Positions 15,170-22,850 of a stretch of DNA of 27,081 bases are shown here, in pieces; positions within the stretch are counted from its first letter, which is position 1; each line of letters starts with the position of its first letter. Under the pieces are notes generated by a model. It was not told the DNA's origin. It searched no databases and saw nothing but the letters and a program-made list of their open reading frames with translations. The stretch is from Acidobacteriota bacterium. Its GTDB lineage: Bacteria > Acidobacteriota > Terriglobia > Terriglobales > Acidobacteriaceae. The stretch is from the NCBI GenBank assembly GCA_003225595.1, contig QIAR01000001.1, positions 1 through 27,081 on the forward strand, written 5' to 3'. A program made the translations under genes and the position numbers.

Positions 15170-17815
15170 ATGATTGGTCAAACCATCTCGCACTACCGCA
15201 TTCTCAAAAAATTGGGCGGCGGCGGCATGGGGGTAGTCTATGAGGCCGAGGATACGAAGCTGCGTCGCACCGTTGCGCTTAAGTTCTTGCCGGAAGAACT
15301 CTCCCGCGACCATCAGTCGCTGGAACGTTTTCAACGAGAGGCGCGGGCCGCCTCCGCTTTGAATCATCCAAACATCTGCACCATTTACGAAATTGATGAA
15401 TACGAAGGCCAGCCCTTCATCGCGATGGAATTACTGGAAGGGCAGACTCTTCAGCGCCGTATTGCGGGAAGGCCATTAGCAAACGACGAACTACTCGAAT
15501 TCGCGATTCAGATTACGGACGCTCTGGACGCTGCCCACTCCAAGAGCATCATTCATCGTGACATCAAGCCTTCGAATATCTTTCTAACCGGCCGTGGCCA
15601 GGTGAAGATTCTCGACTTCGGTCTGGCCAAACAGAGCAGTCGCAGCGAAGCTGATGCAGCAGCCGATGGATCCATGGCAACCCGTAGCGTTGGCGACGAG
15701 CACCTCACCAGTCCAGGCACGGCCATGGGCACAGTGGCTTATATGTCTCCCGAACAGGCACGCGCGGAAGAGCTCGATGCCCGCGCCGACCTATTCTCTT
15801 TTGGAGCTGTCCTGTACGAAATGGCGACTGGCCGAGCCCCGTTTACTGGCAGCAGTTCAGCAGTGATTTTTGAAGCGATACTGAACAAGCCCCCTGCGCT
15901 TCCAATACGGCTGAATCCACAGCTCCCGGAGAAATTGACAGAGATCATTGACAAGGCACTCGAAAAAGATCGCGACCTGCGTTGCCAGAGCGCGGCCGAG
16001 ATGCGTGCCGACCTGAAGCGACTCAAGCGGCAATCAGCATCGCATCCCTCCATGGCAGTTCCCAAAACTGGAGAATTTCCAGCGCTTCGCGCCCATTCGC
16101 GCATGTGGTGGTTAGCCGCTTCGGGAATTGTCGTGATCATCGTGGCTGTGGCACTGGCGTTCTGGTTGCGCTCGCCTCTTCCCGCACCGAAGATTCTCGG
16201 CTACACACAGCTTACGAGTGACAACGAAAGGAAGTTTCCTCCACTGGTCACGGACGGTACGCGCCTGTACTTTATCACCCCCAAGAAAACCGGCTGGACG
16301 GTTGCGGAAGTTTCGGCCTCCGGCGGAGAAATGGCCCCTATACCCACATCTTTCGAGGAGGTTCAAATTGGTGACATCTCGCCCAACGGGTCTGAACTGT
16401 TGATCTTCGCGAACACTACAGAAGAAGAGGCGCTGCTTTTCATTTTGCCGCTGCCAGCCGGGTTGCCTCGCCGCGTGGGAGACATCGTCGGTCATGATGC
16501 GGGTTGGGCGCCGAACGGCCTAGAAATTGTCTATGCGCGAGGCAATGAGCTCTATACCGCGAAACGCGACGGCAGCGACTCCCATCGGCTTGTGACTTTA
16601 CCGGGCCCTGCTTCTTACCTTCGCTGGTCCCCTGATGGAAAGCTATTGCGCTTTACAGTGAACGATCCGAAGACTGGTACGCAGGCACTCTGGGAAGTCG
16701 CCGAGGACGGAACCCACTTGCGCCCTTTGCTTCCGGGGTGGAGCAACCCACCGGCGGAGTATGACGGTGACTGGACTCCGGATGGAAGGTACTTTGTTTT
16801 TCTGTCACAGCGTGAAGTGAATACAATCAATCCTTGGGCTATTCGGGAAAACAACGGATGGTTCCGGAAGCGCGCCCCAGAACCGACGAAGTTGACTACG
16901 GGACCCAGCACGACGTTCGCCTCTGTCCCGAGCCGGGATGGCAGGAAGCTCTTTGTGACTGGAGGAACTCCTCGCGGCGAATTGATGCGCTACGATGCCG
17001 AGTCACAGCAGTTCTTGCCTTATCTTTCAGGAATATCCGCCATTACCTTGGGTTTCTCGAAGGACGGGCAGTGGGTCGCATATGCGAGTTACCCGGAGGG
17101 AAGTTTGTGGCGCAGCAAAGTGGACGGAACCGAGCGGCTCCAGCTTACTTTTCCTCCGATGGCTATCCTTTGGCCTAAATGGTCGCCCGACGGGAAGCAG
17201 ATTGCGTTCGCGGCTAACATACCTGGTAAGCCACTTCACATTTACACCATTTCCGTAGACGGAGGAGCTCGCAAAGAACTAACCCACGGCGATCAGGACG
17301 AACTTTTTCCCAATTGGTTGCCCGATGGGAATTCGCTGATCTTCGGAAATTTCTCCCCTGGTGTATCTGGATCTTCTGCTACTAATGCCATATATCTGCT
17401 CGATTTGCGGAGCAACCAGCTCACCACATTGAGCGGATCCACCGGAACCTGGCATCCGAAAATTTCGCCGGATGGAAACTATCTAGCAGCCCTTTCCAAC
17501 AGCAGTCATCCCCTGCTATTTGACTTCAAAACCCAGAAATGGGCAGAGCTGGCCAAAATGAATGCAAACCGGCCTTGTTGGTCACATGATGGCAAATATG
17601 TTTACTTCGACTCTACTGCCAAAGGTGAGCCCGCCTTCTACCGCGTGCAAATCAAAGATCATAAGGTGGAACGCGTCGCCAGCTTGAAGGATGTTAAACG
17701 TCCAACCTCGGGAAGCTGGGGCGCCTGGACCGGTTTGGCTCCGGATGATTCCCCACTGGCTCTGCGAGACATCAGCACATTCGACATCTACGCCTTGGAA
17801 TGGCAGCTACCTTAG
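15170..17815 (+). CDS. Transmembrane Ser/Thr protein kinase with extracytoplasmic TolB/WD40-like propeller
   Basis: This 881-residue protein has an N-terminal Hanks-type kinase domain (about 8-280). It shows the glycine loop LGGGGMGVVYEAED, ATP lysine K38 in TVALKFL, HRDIKPSN at 129-136, DFG at 149-151 and MSPEQ. A single membrane helix lies at about 312-333. The remainder (about 350-881) is built from repeated blades with SPDGK, WSPDG and LPDGNSL motifs, as in TolB or PD40 propellers, and faces the periplasm. Such receptor kinases are numerous in Acidobacteriota; the ligand and targets are unknown. The start MIGQTISHYRILKKLG is the usual one. The gene at 22851-25501 is a paralogue with the same order of domains. 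Confidence 0.95.
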   Translation: MIGQTISHYRILKKLGGGGMGVVYEAEDTKLRRTVALKFLPEELSRDHQSLERFQREARAASALNHPNICTIYEIDEYEGQPFIAMELLEGQTLQRRIAGRPLANDELLEFAIQITDALDAAHSKSIIHRDIKPSNIFLTGRGQVKILDFGLAKQSSRSEADAAADGSMATRSVGDEHLTSPGTAMGTVAYMSPEQARAEELDARADLFSFGAVLYEMATGRAPFTGSSSAVIFEAILNKPPALPIRLNPQLPEKLTEIIDKALEKDRDLRCQSAAEMRADLKRLKRQSASHPSMAVPKTGEFPALRAHSRMWWLAASGIVVIIVAVALAFWLRSPLPAPKILGYTQLTSDNERKFPPLVTDGTRLYFITPKKTGWTVAEVSASGGEMAPIPTSFEEVQIGDISPNGSELLIFANTTEEEALLFILPLPAGLPRRVGDIVGHDAGWAPNGLEIVYARGNELYTAKRDGSDSHRLVTLPGPASYLRWSPDGKLLRFTVNDPKTGTQALWEVAEDGTHLRPLLPGWSNPPAEYDGDWTPDGRYFVFLSQREVNTINPWAIRENNGWFRKRAPEPTKLTTGPSTTFASVPSRDGRKLFVTGGTPRGELMRYDAESQQFLPYLSGISAITLGFSKDGQWVAYASYPEGSLWRSKVDGTERLQLTFPPMAILWPKWSPDGKQIAFAANIPGKPLHIYTISVDGGARKELTHGDQDELFPNWLPDGNSLIFGNFSPGVSGSSATNAIYLLDLRSNQLTTLSGSTGTWHPKISPDGNYLAALSNSSHPLLFDFKTQKWAELAKMNANRPCWSHDGKYVYFDSTAKGEPAFYRVQIKDHKVERVASLKDVKRPTSGSWGAWTGLAPDDSPLALRDISTFDIYALEWQLP

Positions 17816-18430
17816 GACTTTTGCGTAGCGACAATCGGGTTCAAAGTCATGCTACAGGACGAGTTGAAAATATTTCCTTTCGTACACTATGCAGGGGTGA
17901 GATTTGGGAGGATTGCGAACCTCTCCTCATAGACTCAGTGAGTCCAAGTGTCACTACCTATTCAGCCAGCTCCTCATCCTGAAATGAAGCTACAGGCGTG
18001 GGTGTGAGAGTCCCAGATGAGAAGCGCCGTGGTAAGATTAGGATTGATTCGGATGCTAGTATCCACAGTCTCCGCCATACGTTCCTAACGCTTAATCCGT
18101 CAGTGCAAGGCGCGCCAAGGGGACGGCCGAGGAATGCTTAAAAAAAAATGAAGGGCGGGCCCGGTATGGCCTGTCTGCCTGGCGTACAAAAATTAGATAT
18201 GTTCAGTCTCCGCGTTTTTCCGCAACCTGTGGAGCCCGCTCGGAAAGACAAAAGTAAAGGGGCTTAATGCCATCCTTTGGCTTCGCTCAGAGCAGGCTCG
18301 AAGTCGTGCCCCTCCCAAAACAGAAGTGAAATCGGGTTTTTCCGCGGCCTGTTTCGAGCCCCGCCCGCCATTCGCCACCAGAAGTCGTGGCCCCAAAAAC
18401 AGAAGTGAAATCGGGTTTTTCCTCAGCCTG
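17816..18430. other. Intergenic region of about 615 bases with integrase scrap and repeats
   Basis: The region separates two convergent genes (kinase, plus; pnp, minus). No intact gene was found. It contains a short tyrosine-recombinase-like frame (18007-18140) and three copies of a short repeated word near the pnp 3' end, both listed separately. Confidence 0.6.
18007..18140 (+). pseudogene. Possible C-terminal scrap of a tyrosine recombinase (phage integrase)
   Basis: The frame from about 18004 reads VRVPDEKRRGKIRIDSDASI then HSLRHTFLTL and leaves homology before a stop at 18138-18140. HSLRHTFLT is the HxLRHT box II of tyrosine recombinases (the Arg and His of the active site). Neither box I nor the catalytic tyrosine is present. 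The call rests on this one motif, so it is tentative. Confidence 0.4.
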
Positions 18431-18432
18431 TT
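18211..18432. repeat. Threefold short direct repeat downstream of pnp
   Basis: GTTTTTCCGCAACCTGT (18214-18230), GTTTTTCCGCGGCCTGTT (from 18336) and GTTTTTCCTCAGCCTGTT (from 18415) are near-identical. The last two copies are preceded by the same longer block, AACAGAAGTGAAATCGG, and before that by GAAGTCGTG (18300 and 18381), giving a unit of about 79-81 bases. The first copy has a degenerate version of the block. Copies of this kind are probably dispersed intergenic repeats of the genome. Confidence 0.7.
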
Positions 18433-20800
18433 AGTGCCTCGGACCGCCATGTCCACCATGGCCGCGTCCATTATGTCCGCCTCGGCGACGCCGTCCGCCG
18501 CCGCCACCACTGCGACCACCGCCGCCTCTTGGGCCACGGTCAGGACCGCGATCTCCGGCTGGTGCGCTTCCACCTGGTGCAGCGTGCGATGCCGCGTCGC
18601 GGTTGAAATTCGCTTCGGAATCTTCTTCCGCGAAATCGCCACCGCCCTCGATGGTCATGGAGGCAGTCCCGGTCGGAGCAGGAGCTTCAGAACCGCCCTG
18701 CGTCATTTTCGCTCGCTGCTCTTTCAGAATGGCCTTGCGTGAGAGCCGTATGCGGTTGCCTTCAATCGCAAGCACCTTCACCAACACCTGGTCGCCTTCT
18801 TTCAATTCGTCGCGGATGTCCTTAATGCGGTGCTCAGCGACCTCGCTGATATGCAGCAGGCCATCGGTTCCAGGGATGATCTCCACGAATGCGCCGAAAT
18901 CGGCGAGCCGCGAAACCTTCCCCAGGTAGGTCTTGCCTACTTCAGCCGTCGCCGTTAAATCGCCAATGATCTGTAACGCCTTGGCGGCTGCGGCTTCATC
19001 GCTGGATGAAACATTCACCCGCCCGGAGTCTTCCACGTCAATTTTTACCCCAGTCTGGTCGATAATGCTGCGGATCATCTTGCCGCCCGGCCCGATCAAG
19101 TCGCGAATCTTATCCACCGGAATCTGCAAGGTGTAGAACCGCGGCGCGTAAGGTGAAATCTTCGCTCGCGTCTCAGGCAACGCTTCAGACATTTTGTCGA
19201 GGATGAACAACCGTCCGCGTTGCGCCTGGGCCAGCGCCTCGCGCATGATCTGCGGAGTGATGCCGGATACTTTGATATCCATTTGCAGCGCGGTAATGCC
19301 ATCGCGCGTACCGGCAACTTTGAAGTCCATATCACCGTAGTGGTCCTCGGCGCCAGCGATATCGGTAAGGATGGCATACAGCTCGCCTTCCTTGACCAGG
19401 CCCATCGCTACGCCGGCCACTGAACCCTTTAGTGGAACGCCCGCGTCCATGAGCGAGAGTGAAGCGCCGCAGACCGTCGCCATGGACGATGAGCCATTGG
19501 ACTCCAGGATGTCGGCGACTACTCGCATGGCGTACGGCCAGCTTGTCTCATCGGGCAGCACGGCCGCGAGGGCTCGCTCGGCGAGCGCGCCGTGACCAAT
19601 CTCACGGCGTCCAGCGCCACGCAGAAATGCCACCTCACCAACAGAGAACGGAGGAAAGTTATAGTGAAGCATGAAGCGCTTCTTGGCTTCGCCTTCGAAC
19701 ACTTCGAGTCTCTGCATGTCCTCGCTAGTGCCTAGTGTGGTGGTAACCAGCGCCTGGGTTTCACCGCGGGTGAAGATAGCCGAGCCGTGGGTCCGCGGCA
19801 ACACGCCCACTTCAATCCAGATCGGTCGAATCTGGTCAAACGCCCGCCTGTCGGGACGCCGCTTGTCGCCGATCACCTGCTCACGGAAAATGCGCTCGCG
19901 CAGGATCTCAAAATAGTGCTTCAGCTTCTCCTGGCCTTCTTCATCGTCCTCAGGCAAAGCGGCCACAAGTTCTTTCTTAAATGCCTTAACCAGGTTGTAG
20001 CTTTCTGCCTTCGGATGTTTCTCAGTATCAACATACTCAGCCAATTGCGCGCCGATGCGAGACTTGAGGTCGTTGTAATAAGCCTCATCAAACTCCGGCG
20101 GTTGCACTTCCCGCTTGGGTTTGCCGACCTTCTCCCGCAGTTGGTTGATCGCGGCGCAGATCTTCTTGATCTCAGTGTGTCCAAACTCGATGGCATCGAC
20201 CACCGTTTCTTCTTTCACTTCTTTTGCGGCGGACTCGATCATCACGATGCCGTCAGCCGTGCCCACCACCATGATGTTCAACAGGCTATCGCGCATCTCG
20301 TTATAGGTAGGATTAACGACGAATCGCCCTTCAATTAATCCGACGCGCACTGCGCCAATCGGTCCATGGAACGGGATGTCGGAAATGGTTAATGCGCAGG
20401 AAGCGCCGTTGATCGCGGCTACGTCAGGATCGTTCTCCGTATCAGCAGAGAGCACGAACGCGATCACTTGAGTTTCGCAGTGGAAGCCTTCCGGAAATAG
20501 GGGGCGGATGGGCCGGTCGATCACGCGGCTGGTGAGGATTTCGCGCTCACTGGGACGGCCTTCACGCTTGATGAAGCCGCCCGGAATGCGTCCACCCGCA
20601 TAGGTATATTCGCGGTAGTCAACCGTGAGAGGAAAGAAATCAATTCCTTCGCGGGGCTCGGTGTTCGACACCGCTGTGGCTAGCACAACGTTGTCACCGA
20701 TGCGCACAACGCACGAGCCGTGCGCCTGCTTTGCCAGCTTGCCGGTTTCAAATGTCAGTTTTTTACCGCCGGAGAGTTCAATCACTACTTCTTGTTTCAT
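18431..20800 (-). CDS. pnp: Polyribonucleotide nucleotidyltransferase (PNPase)
   Basis: This 789-residue protein degrades RNA from the 3' end by phosphorolysis and is a core member of RNA-decay complexes. The first RNase PH domain has TVDYREYTYAGGRIPGGFIK, with REGRPSEREILTSRVIDRPI after it. The helical domain covers about 225-320. The second PH domain contains FPPFSVGEVAFLRGAGRREI and the MDIKVSGITPQIM region. Then come a KH domain (IRDLIGPGGKMIRSIIDQTG) and an S1 domain (VGKTYLGKVSRLADFGAFVE). The tail (about 715-789) is extended, ending in an Arg/Gly-rich stretch that likely adds RNA binding. AGAAGGA lies 6-7 bases before ATG 20800. rpsO precedes it on the same strand, as in many bacteria, with a hairpin in the gap. 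Confidence 0.98.
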   Translation of the reverse strand: MKQEVVIELSGGKKLTFETGKLAKQAHGSCVVRIGDNVVLATAVSNTEPREGIDFFPLTVDYREYTYAGGRIPGGFIKREGRPSEREILTSRVIDRPIRPLFPEGFHCETQVIAFVLSADTENDPDVAAINGASCALTISDIPFHGPIGAVRVGLIEGRFVVNPTYNEMRDSLLNIMVVGTADGIVMIESAAKEVKEETVVDAIEFGHTEIKKICAAINQLREKVGKPKREVQPPEFDEAYYNDLKSRIGAQLAEYVDTEKHPKAESYNLVKAFKKELVAALPEDDEEGQEKLKHYFEILRERIFREQVIGDKRRPDRRAFDQIRPIWIEVGVLPRTHGSAIFTRGETQALVTTTLGTSEDMQRLEVFEGEAKKRFMLHYNFPPFSVGEVAFLRGAGRREIGHGALAERALAAVLPDETSWPYAMRVVADILESNGSSSMATVCGASLSLMDAGVPLKGSVAGVAMGLVKEGELYAILTDIAGAEDHYGDMDFKVAGTRDGITALQMDIKVSGITPQIMREALAQAQRGRLFILDKMSEALPETRAKISPYAPRFYTLQIPVDKIRDLIGPGGKMIRSIIDQTGVKIDVEDSGRVNVSSSDEAAAAKALQIIGDLTATAEVGKTYLGKVSRLADFGAFVEIIPGTDGLLHISEVAEHRIKDIRDELKEGDQVLVKVLAIEGNRIRLSRKAILKEQRAKMTQGGSEAPAPTGTASMTIEGGGDFAEEDSEANFNRDAASHAAPGGSAPAGDRGPDRGPRGGGGRSGGGGGRRRRGGHNGRGHGGHGGPRH

Positions 20801-20826
20801 AATTCATCCTTCTCTTAGCAGGAGGG

Positions 20827-20842
20827 CACCCTTGAGAGGGTG
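20827..20842 (-). promoter_or_regulatory. Small hairpin in the pnp leader
   Basis: CACCCT (20827-20832) and AGGGTG (20837-20842) form a perfect six-base stem with a 4-base loop, 26 bases upstream of the pnp start on the transcribed strand. In E. coli the pnp leader is a folded RNase III target for autoregulation; a similar role here is only analogy. No U-tract follows it, so it is not a terminator in the minus direction. Confidence 0.4.
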
Positions 20843-20884
20843 GAGTTTTGCACGATGGATAAGCGAGGGCCAGCAGCGACTTCC

Positions 20885-20925
20885 AAAAAAAGGGCCGGAA
20901 AAACGCAACTTCTGAGGCGCCCCTA
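20885..20925 (-). terminator. Possible weak terminator between rpsO and pnp
   Basis: On the minus strand AGGGGC pairs with GCCCTT (one G-U), with a loop of about 20 bases, followed by seven T (complement of A 20885-20891). The loop is long and the stem short, so it may only attenuate transcription from rpsO into pnp. Confidence 0.35.
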
Positions 20926-21013
20926 ATTCAGGTCCTGCCATCCACACACAGCAGGAGAATTACGATTCTATTCACACAAATACACTACGGGCTCGGGATC
21001 CGCCAGCGCAGAA

Positions 21014-21280
21014 TTATTTGCGGATGCCGAGTTTCTGAATGACGGTTTTGTAGCGCTCGGAATCGTATTTCTTAAGGTAGTCAAGCAAGCGACGCCGCTT
21101 GCTGACCAGCATGAGAAGACCCCGGCGCGAGCCGTGGTCTTTCTGGTGCGTCTTGAAGTGCTCCGTCAAGTGACCAATGCGCTCGCTCAAAAGCGCGATC
21201 TGGACTTCTGGGCTGCCTGTGTCCGTGCCATGAGTACGGTATTGGTCAATGAGGGATTGCTTTTGCTCTCTGGCTAGCAC
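21014..21280 (-). CDS. rpsO: 30S ribosomal protein S15
   Basis: This 88-residue protein binds 16S rRNA in the central domain of the small subunit. The sequence LAREQKQSLIDQYRTHGTDT, then GSPEVQIALLSERIGHLTEH, HGSRRGLLMLVSKRRRLLDY and YKTVIQKLGIRK covers the whole family length. The start is GTG at 21278-21280, which gives the standard 88-89 residues; the longer open frame up to 21382 adds residues without S15 homology. AGGAG lies further upstream and an AGG only 3 bases before the GTG, so the Shine-Dalgarno is poorly spaced. Order rpsO then pnp on the same strand is conserved widely. Confidence 0.97.
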   Translation of the reverse strand: MLAREQKQSLIDQYRTHGTDTGSPEVQIALLSERIGHLTEHFKTHQKDHGSRRGLLMLVSKRRRLLDYLKKYDSERYKTVIQKLGIRK

Positions 21281-21458
21281 TAACCTGAATGCACTCCTGT
21301 TTTTAATTTTCGATTTATTTTGTAACGTCCTTGAGGGTAACACTTTGAAGGTGACAGTGTAAAGGAACGTCGGCCTTGGCAAACCATCGTTGGACAGGTT
21401 GCCTCTAAGTAGTGGTGGAAAAGGGGGACCTGTGCTTTCAAGGGAAAAGGAGGGGTCT

Positions 21459-22697
21459 GTGCTTTGTAGCTTTTGTGGCCGGGAAAATCCAGAGGATTAC
21501 CACTTCTGCGGAATGTGCGGCGCGGAACTGGAGAAGCCGTCTCCTGCTGCGCCACCGGCAGCACCCGATGTCTTTCCGCCCAAGCGTCCAGCTCCTGAGG
21601 CATATCCCCCTCGACAACCAGAGCCTGCGGAATCCCCTGCACCTCCGCCCCAGCCTCCCGAGTTCACACGTTCGTCCCTCAGTGGGCCGTCGTTCCTCGG
21701 ACTGGATGATCAGCGCAGCTCTACTCCTGAATTCAGTTATTTATTCGAAGATGAACCTGGCTCTGGTCGCGGCCGGGTTGTGGTGGCGCTTCTCCTAATT
21801 GCATTGCTCGCTGGCTTGGGTTGGTGGCAAGTTCGGCGTTACGGCGGAACGTCGGCGGTAATTGTCAGTCTAAGGAGAATGGCCGATCGAGATTGGGGGC
21901 ACCCAGTCAAGCAAGGGGGAGAGGGGGTACCGGCCGATGGTCTGAATCGGTCCAAGGCAGCAACGGTGGAAAACTCAACCAACGAGAAAGCGTCGAAACC
22001 GGAGGAACTCGAAGGTGAGAGTAAATCTCTTGTGCCGAACCCCGGAGTTCCAAAATCTGGCGGAGCTGACGCTTCAGGAAATGCAGCGGTGCAGAATCCG
22101 CCAAGACAGGCGGAGAAGTCGGCTGCAAAACAGCCTTCCTTAGAAAGCGGTCCGTCTGATTCTCAGGTTACTTCGGGCGGTTCAGAAAATGGAGTATCAA
22201 AACCGCAGTCCCCTCTACTTAGCGGAGCGGATGCTTCTGCTGCCCAACGGCAAACAGCAGAAGCCGACTCGCGAGCTTCTGAATCGACCAGGAACAGCAC
22301 GTCAGATAAGAGCTCCGAAGCTGAGGATGACTCGGGTCGGGAAACTCGCCAGCGCCCATCTCCTGCGAGCGCGAATACACGCTCTTCGGCGGACGATCCT
22401 ACAGTCGCTGACGCGGAAAGATATCTATACGGAAGAGGTGTGCGACAAAACTGCGGCCGCGCCCTCAGCGCTTTGCGCCCTGCAGCAGACGCTTCGAATC
22501 CGAAAGCCCGAACGCTGCTGGGTGCGATGTATGCGACGGGACACTGCGTACCGCGCGATCTTCCCAACTCCTATCGTTGGTTTACACTCGCACTCCGCGA
22601 GGATCCCAACAATGTTTGGGTCGAACGGAATCTGCAAACCGTGTGGAACGAGATGAGCGCGTCCGAAAAACAACGAGCAATGCGGATGGCGAAGTAG
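21459..22697 (+). CDS. Zinc-ribbon, single-TM protein with C-terminal Sel1-like repeats
   Basis: This is a 412-residue protein. The start is GTG 21459 because AAGGAGG (21447-21453) lies 5 bases upstream and the zinc ribbon then begins the protein: Cys 3, 6, 17 and 20 (MLCSFCGRENPEDYHFCGMC). A Pro-rich linker (about 27-75) leads to a membrane helix (VVVALLLIALLAGLGWWQV, about 106-124). A long disordered Ser/Lys/Glu-rich segment (about 140-315) follows. The end (about 318-395) has Sel1-like helices: DAERYLYGRGV, KARTLLGAMYATGHCVPRD and YRWFTLALREDPN. The layout (cytoplasmic zinc ribbon, periplasmic Sel1) occurs in several Acidobacteriota proteins; the function is not known, and protein-protein contact is likely. 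It is divergent from rpsO. Confidence 0.85.
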   Translation: MLCSFCGRENPEDYHFCGMCGAELEKPSPAAPPAAPDVFPPKRPAPEAYPPRQPEPAESPAPPPQPPEFTRSSLSGPSFLGLDDQRSSTPEFSYLFEDEPGSGRGRVVVALLLIALLAGLGWWQVRRYGGTSAVIVSLRRMADRDWGHPVKQGGEGVPADGLNRSKAATVENSTNEKASKPEELEGESKSLVPNPGVPKSGGADASGNAAVQNPPRQAEKSAAKQPSLESGPSDSQVTSGGSENGVSKPQSPLLSGADASAAQRQTAEADSRASESTRNSTSDKSSEAEDDSGRETRQRPSPASANTRSSADDPTVADAERYLYGRGVRQNCGRALSALRPAADASNPKARTLLGAMYATGHCVPRDLPNSYRWFTLALREDPNNVWVERNLQTVWNEMSASEKQRAMRMAK

Positions 22698-22699
22698 GG

Positions 22700-22796
22700 T
22701 TCGGCGGCCTTCCTTGCGTCGTTTTGGCTCTGGAATTAGTGGGGTCAGTAGCCCCCACTGGGCATCGGTGAGGCCTGCAGGTGGGACATGCTTCAT
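22700..22796 (-). pseudogene. 5' stub of an IS5-type transposase gene
   Basis: On the minus strand, ATG 22796 opens MKHVPPAGLTDAQWGLLTPL then IPEPKRRKEGRRTLLR. LTDAQWxLLxPLIP.PKRR.DGR is the start of IS5/IS427-group transposases. Only about 32 codons remain before the sequence passes into the end of the zinc-ribbon/Sel1 gene at 22697. An 11-base direct repeat, CGGCCTTCCTT, occurs at 22705-22715 (inside the stub) and 22812-22822. Confidence 0.65.
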
Positions 22797-22850
22797 CACT
22801 GAGTAGCGCAACGGCCTTCCTTCCCTGAGAGGACGGACTTGGGGCTGATT

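Noticed and set aside
18211..18432. CRISPR array
   Set aside because: Only three imperfect copies with unequal spacing (about 122 and 79 bases) and related spacers; no cas genes.
18193..18642. 149-residue minus-strand frame overlapping the pnp 3' end
   Set aside because: It is the Gly/Arg-rich pnp tail read in another frame followed by the repeat units; no separate protein character.
19787..20338. 183-residue plus-strand frame within pnp
   Set aside because: Antisense shadow of a highly conserved gene.
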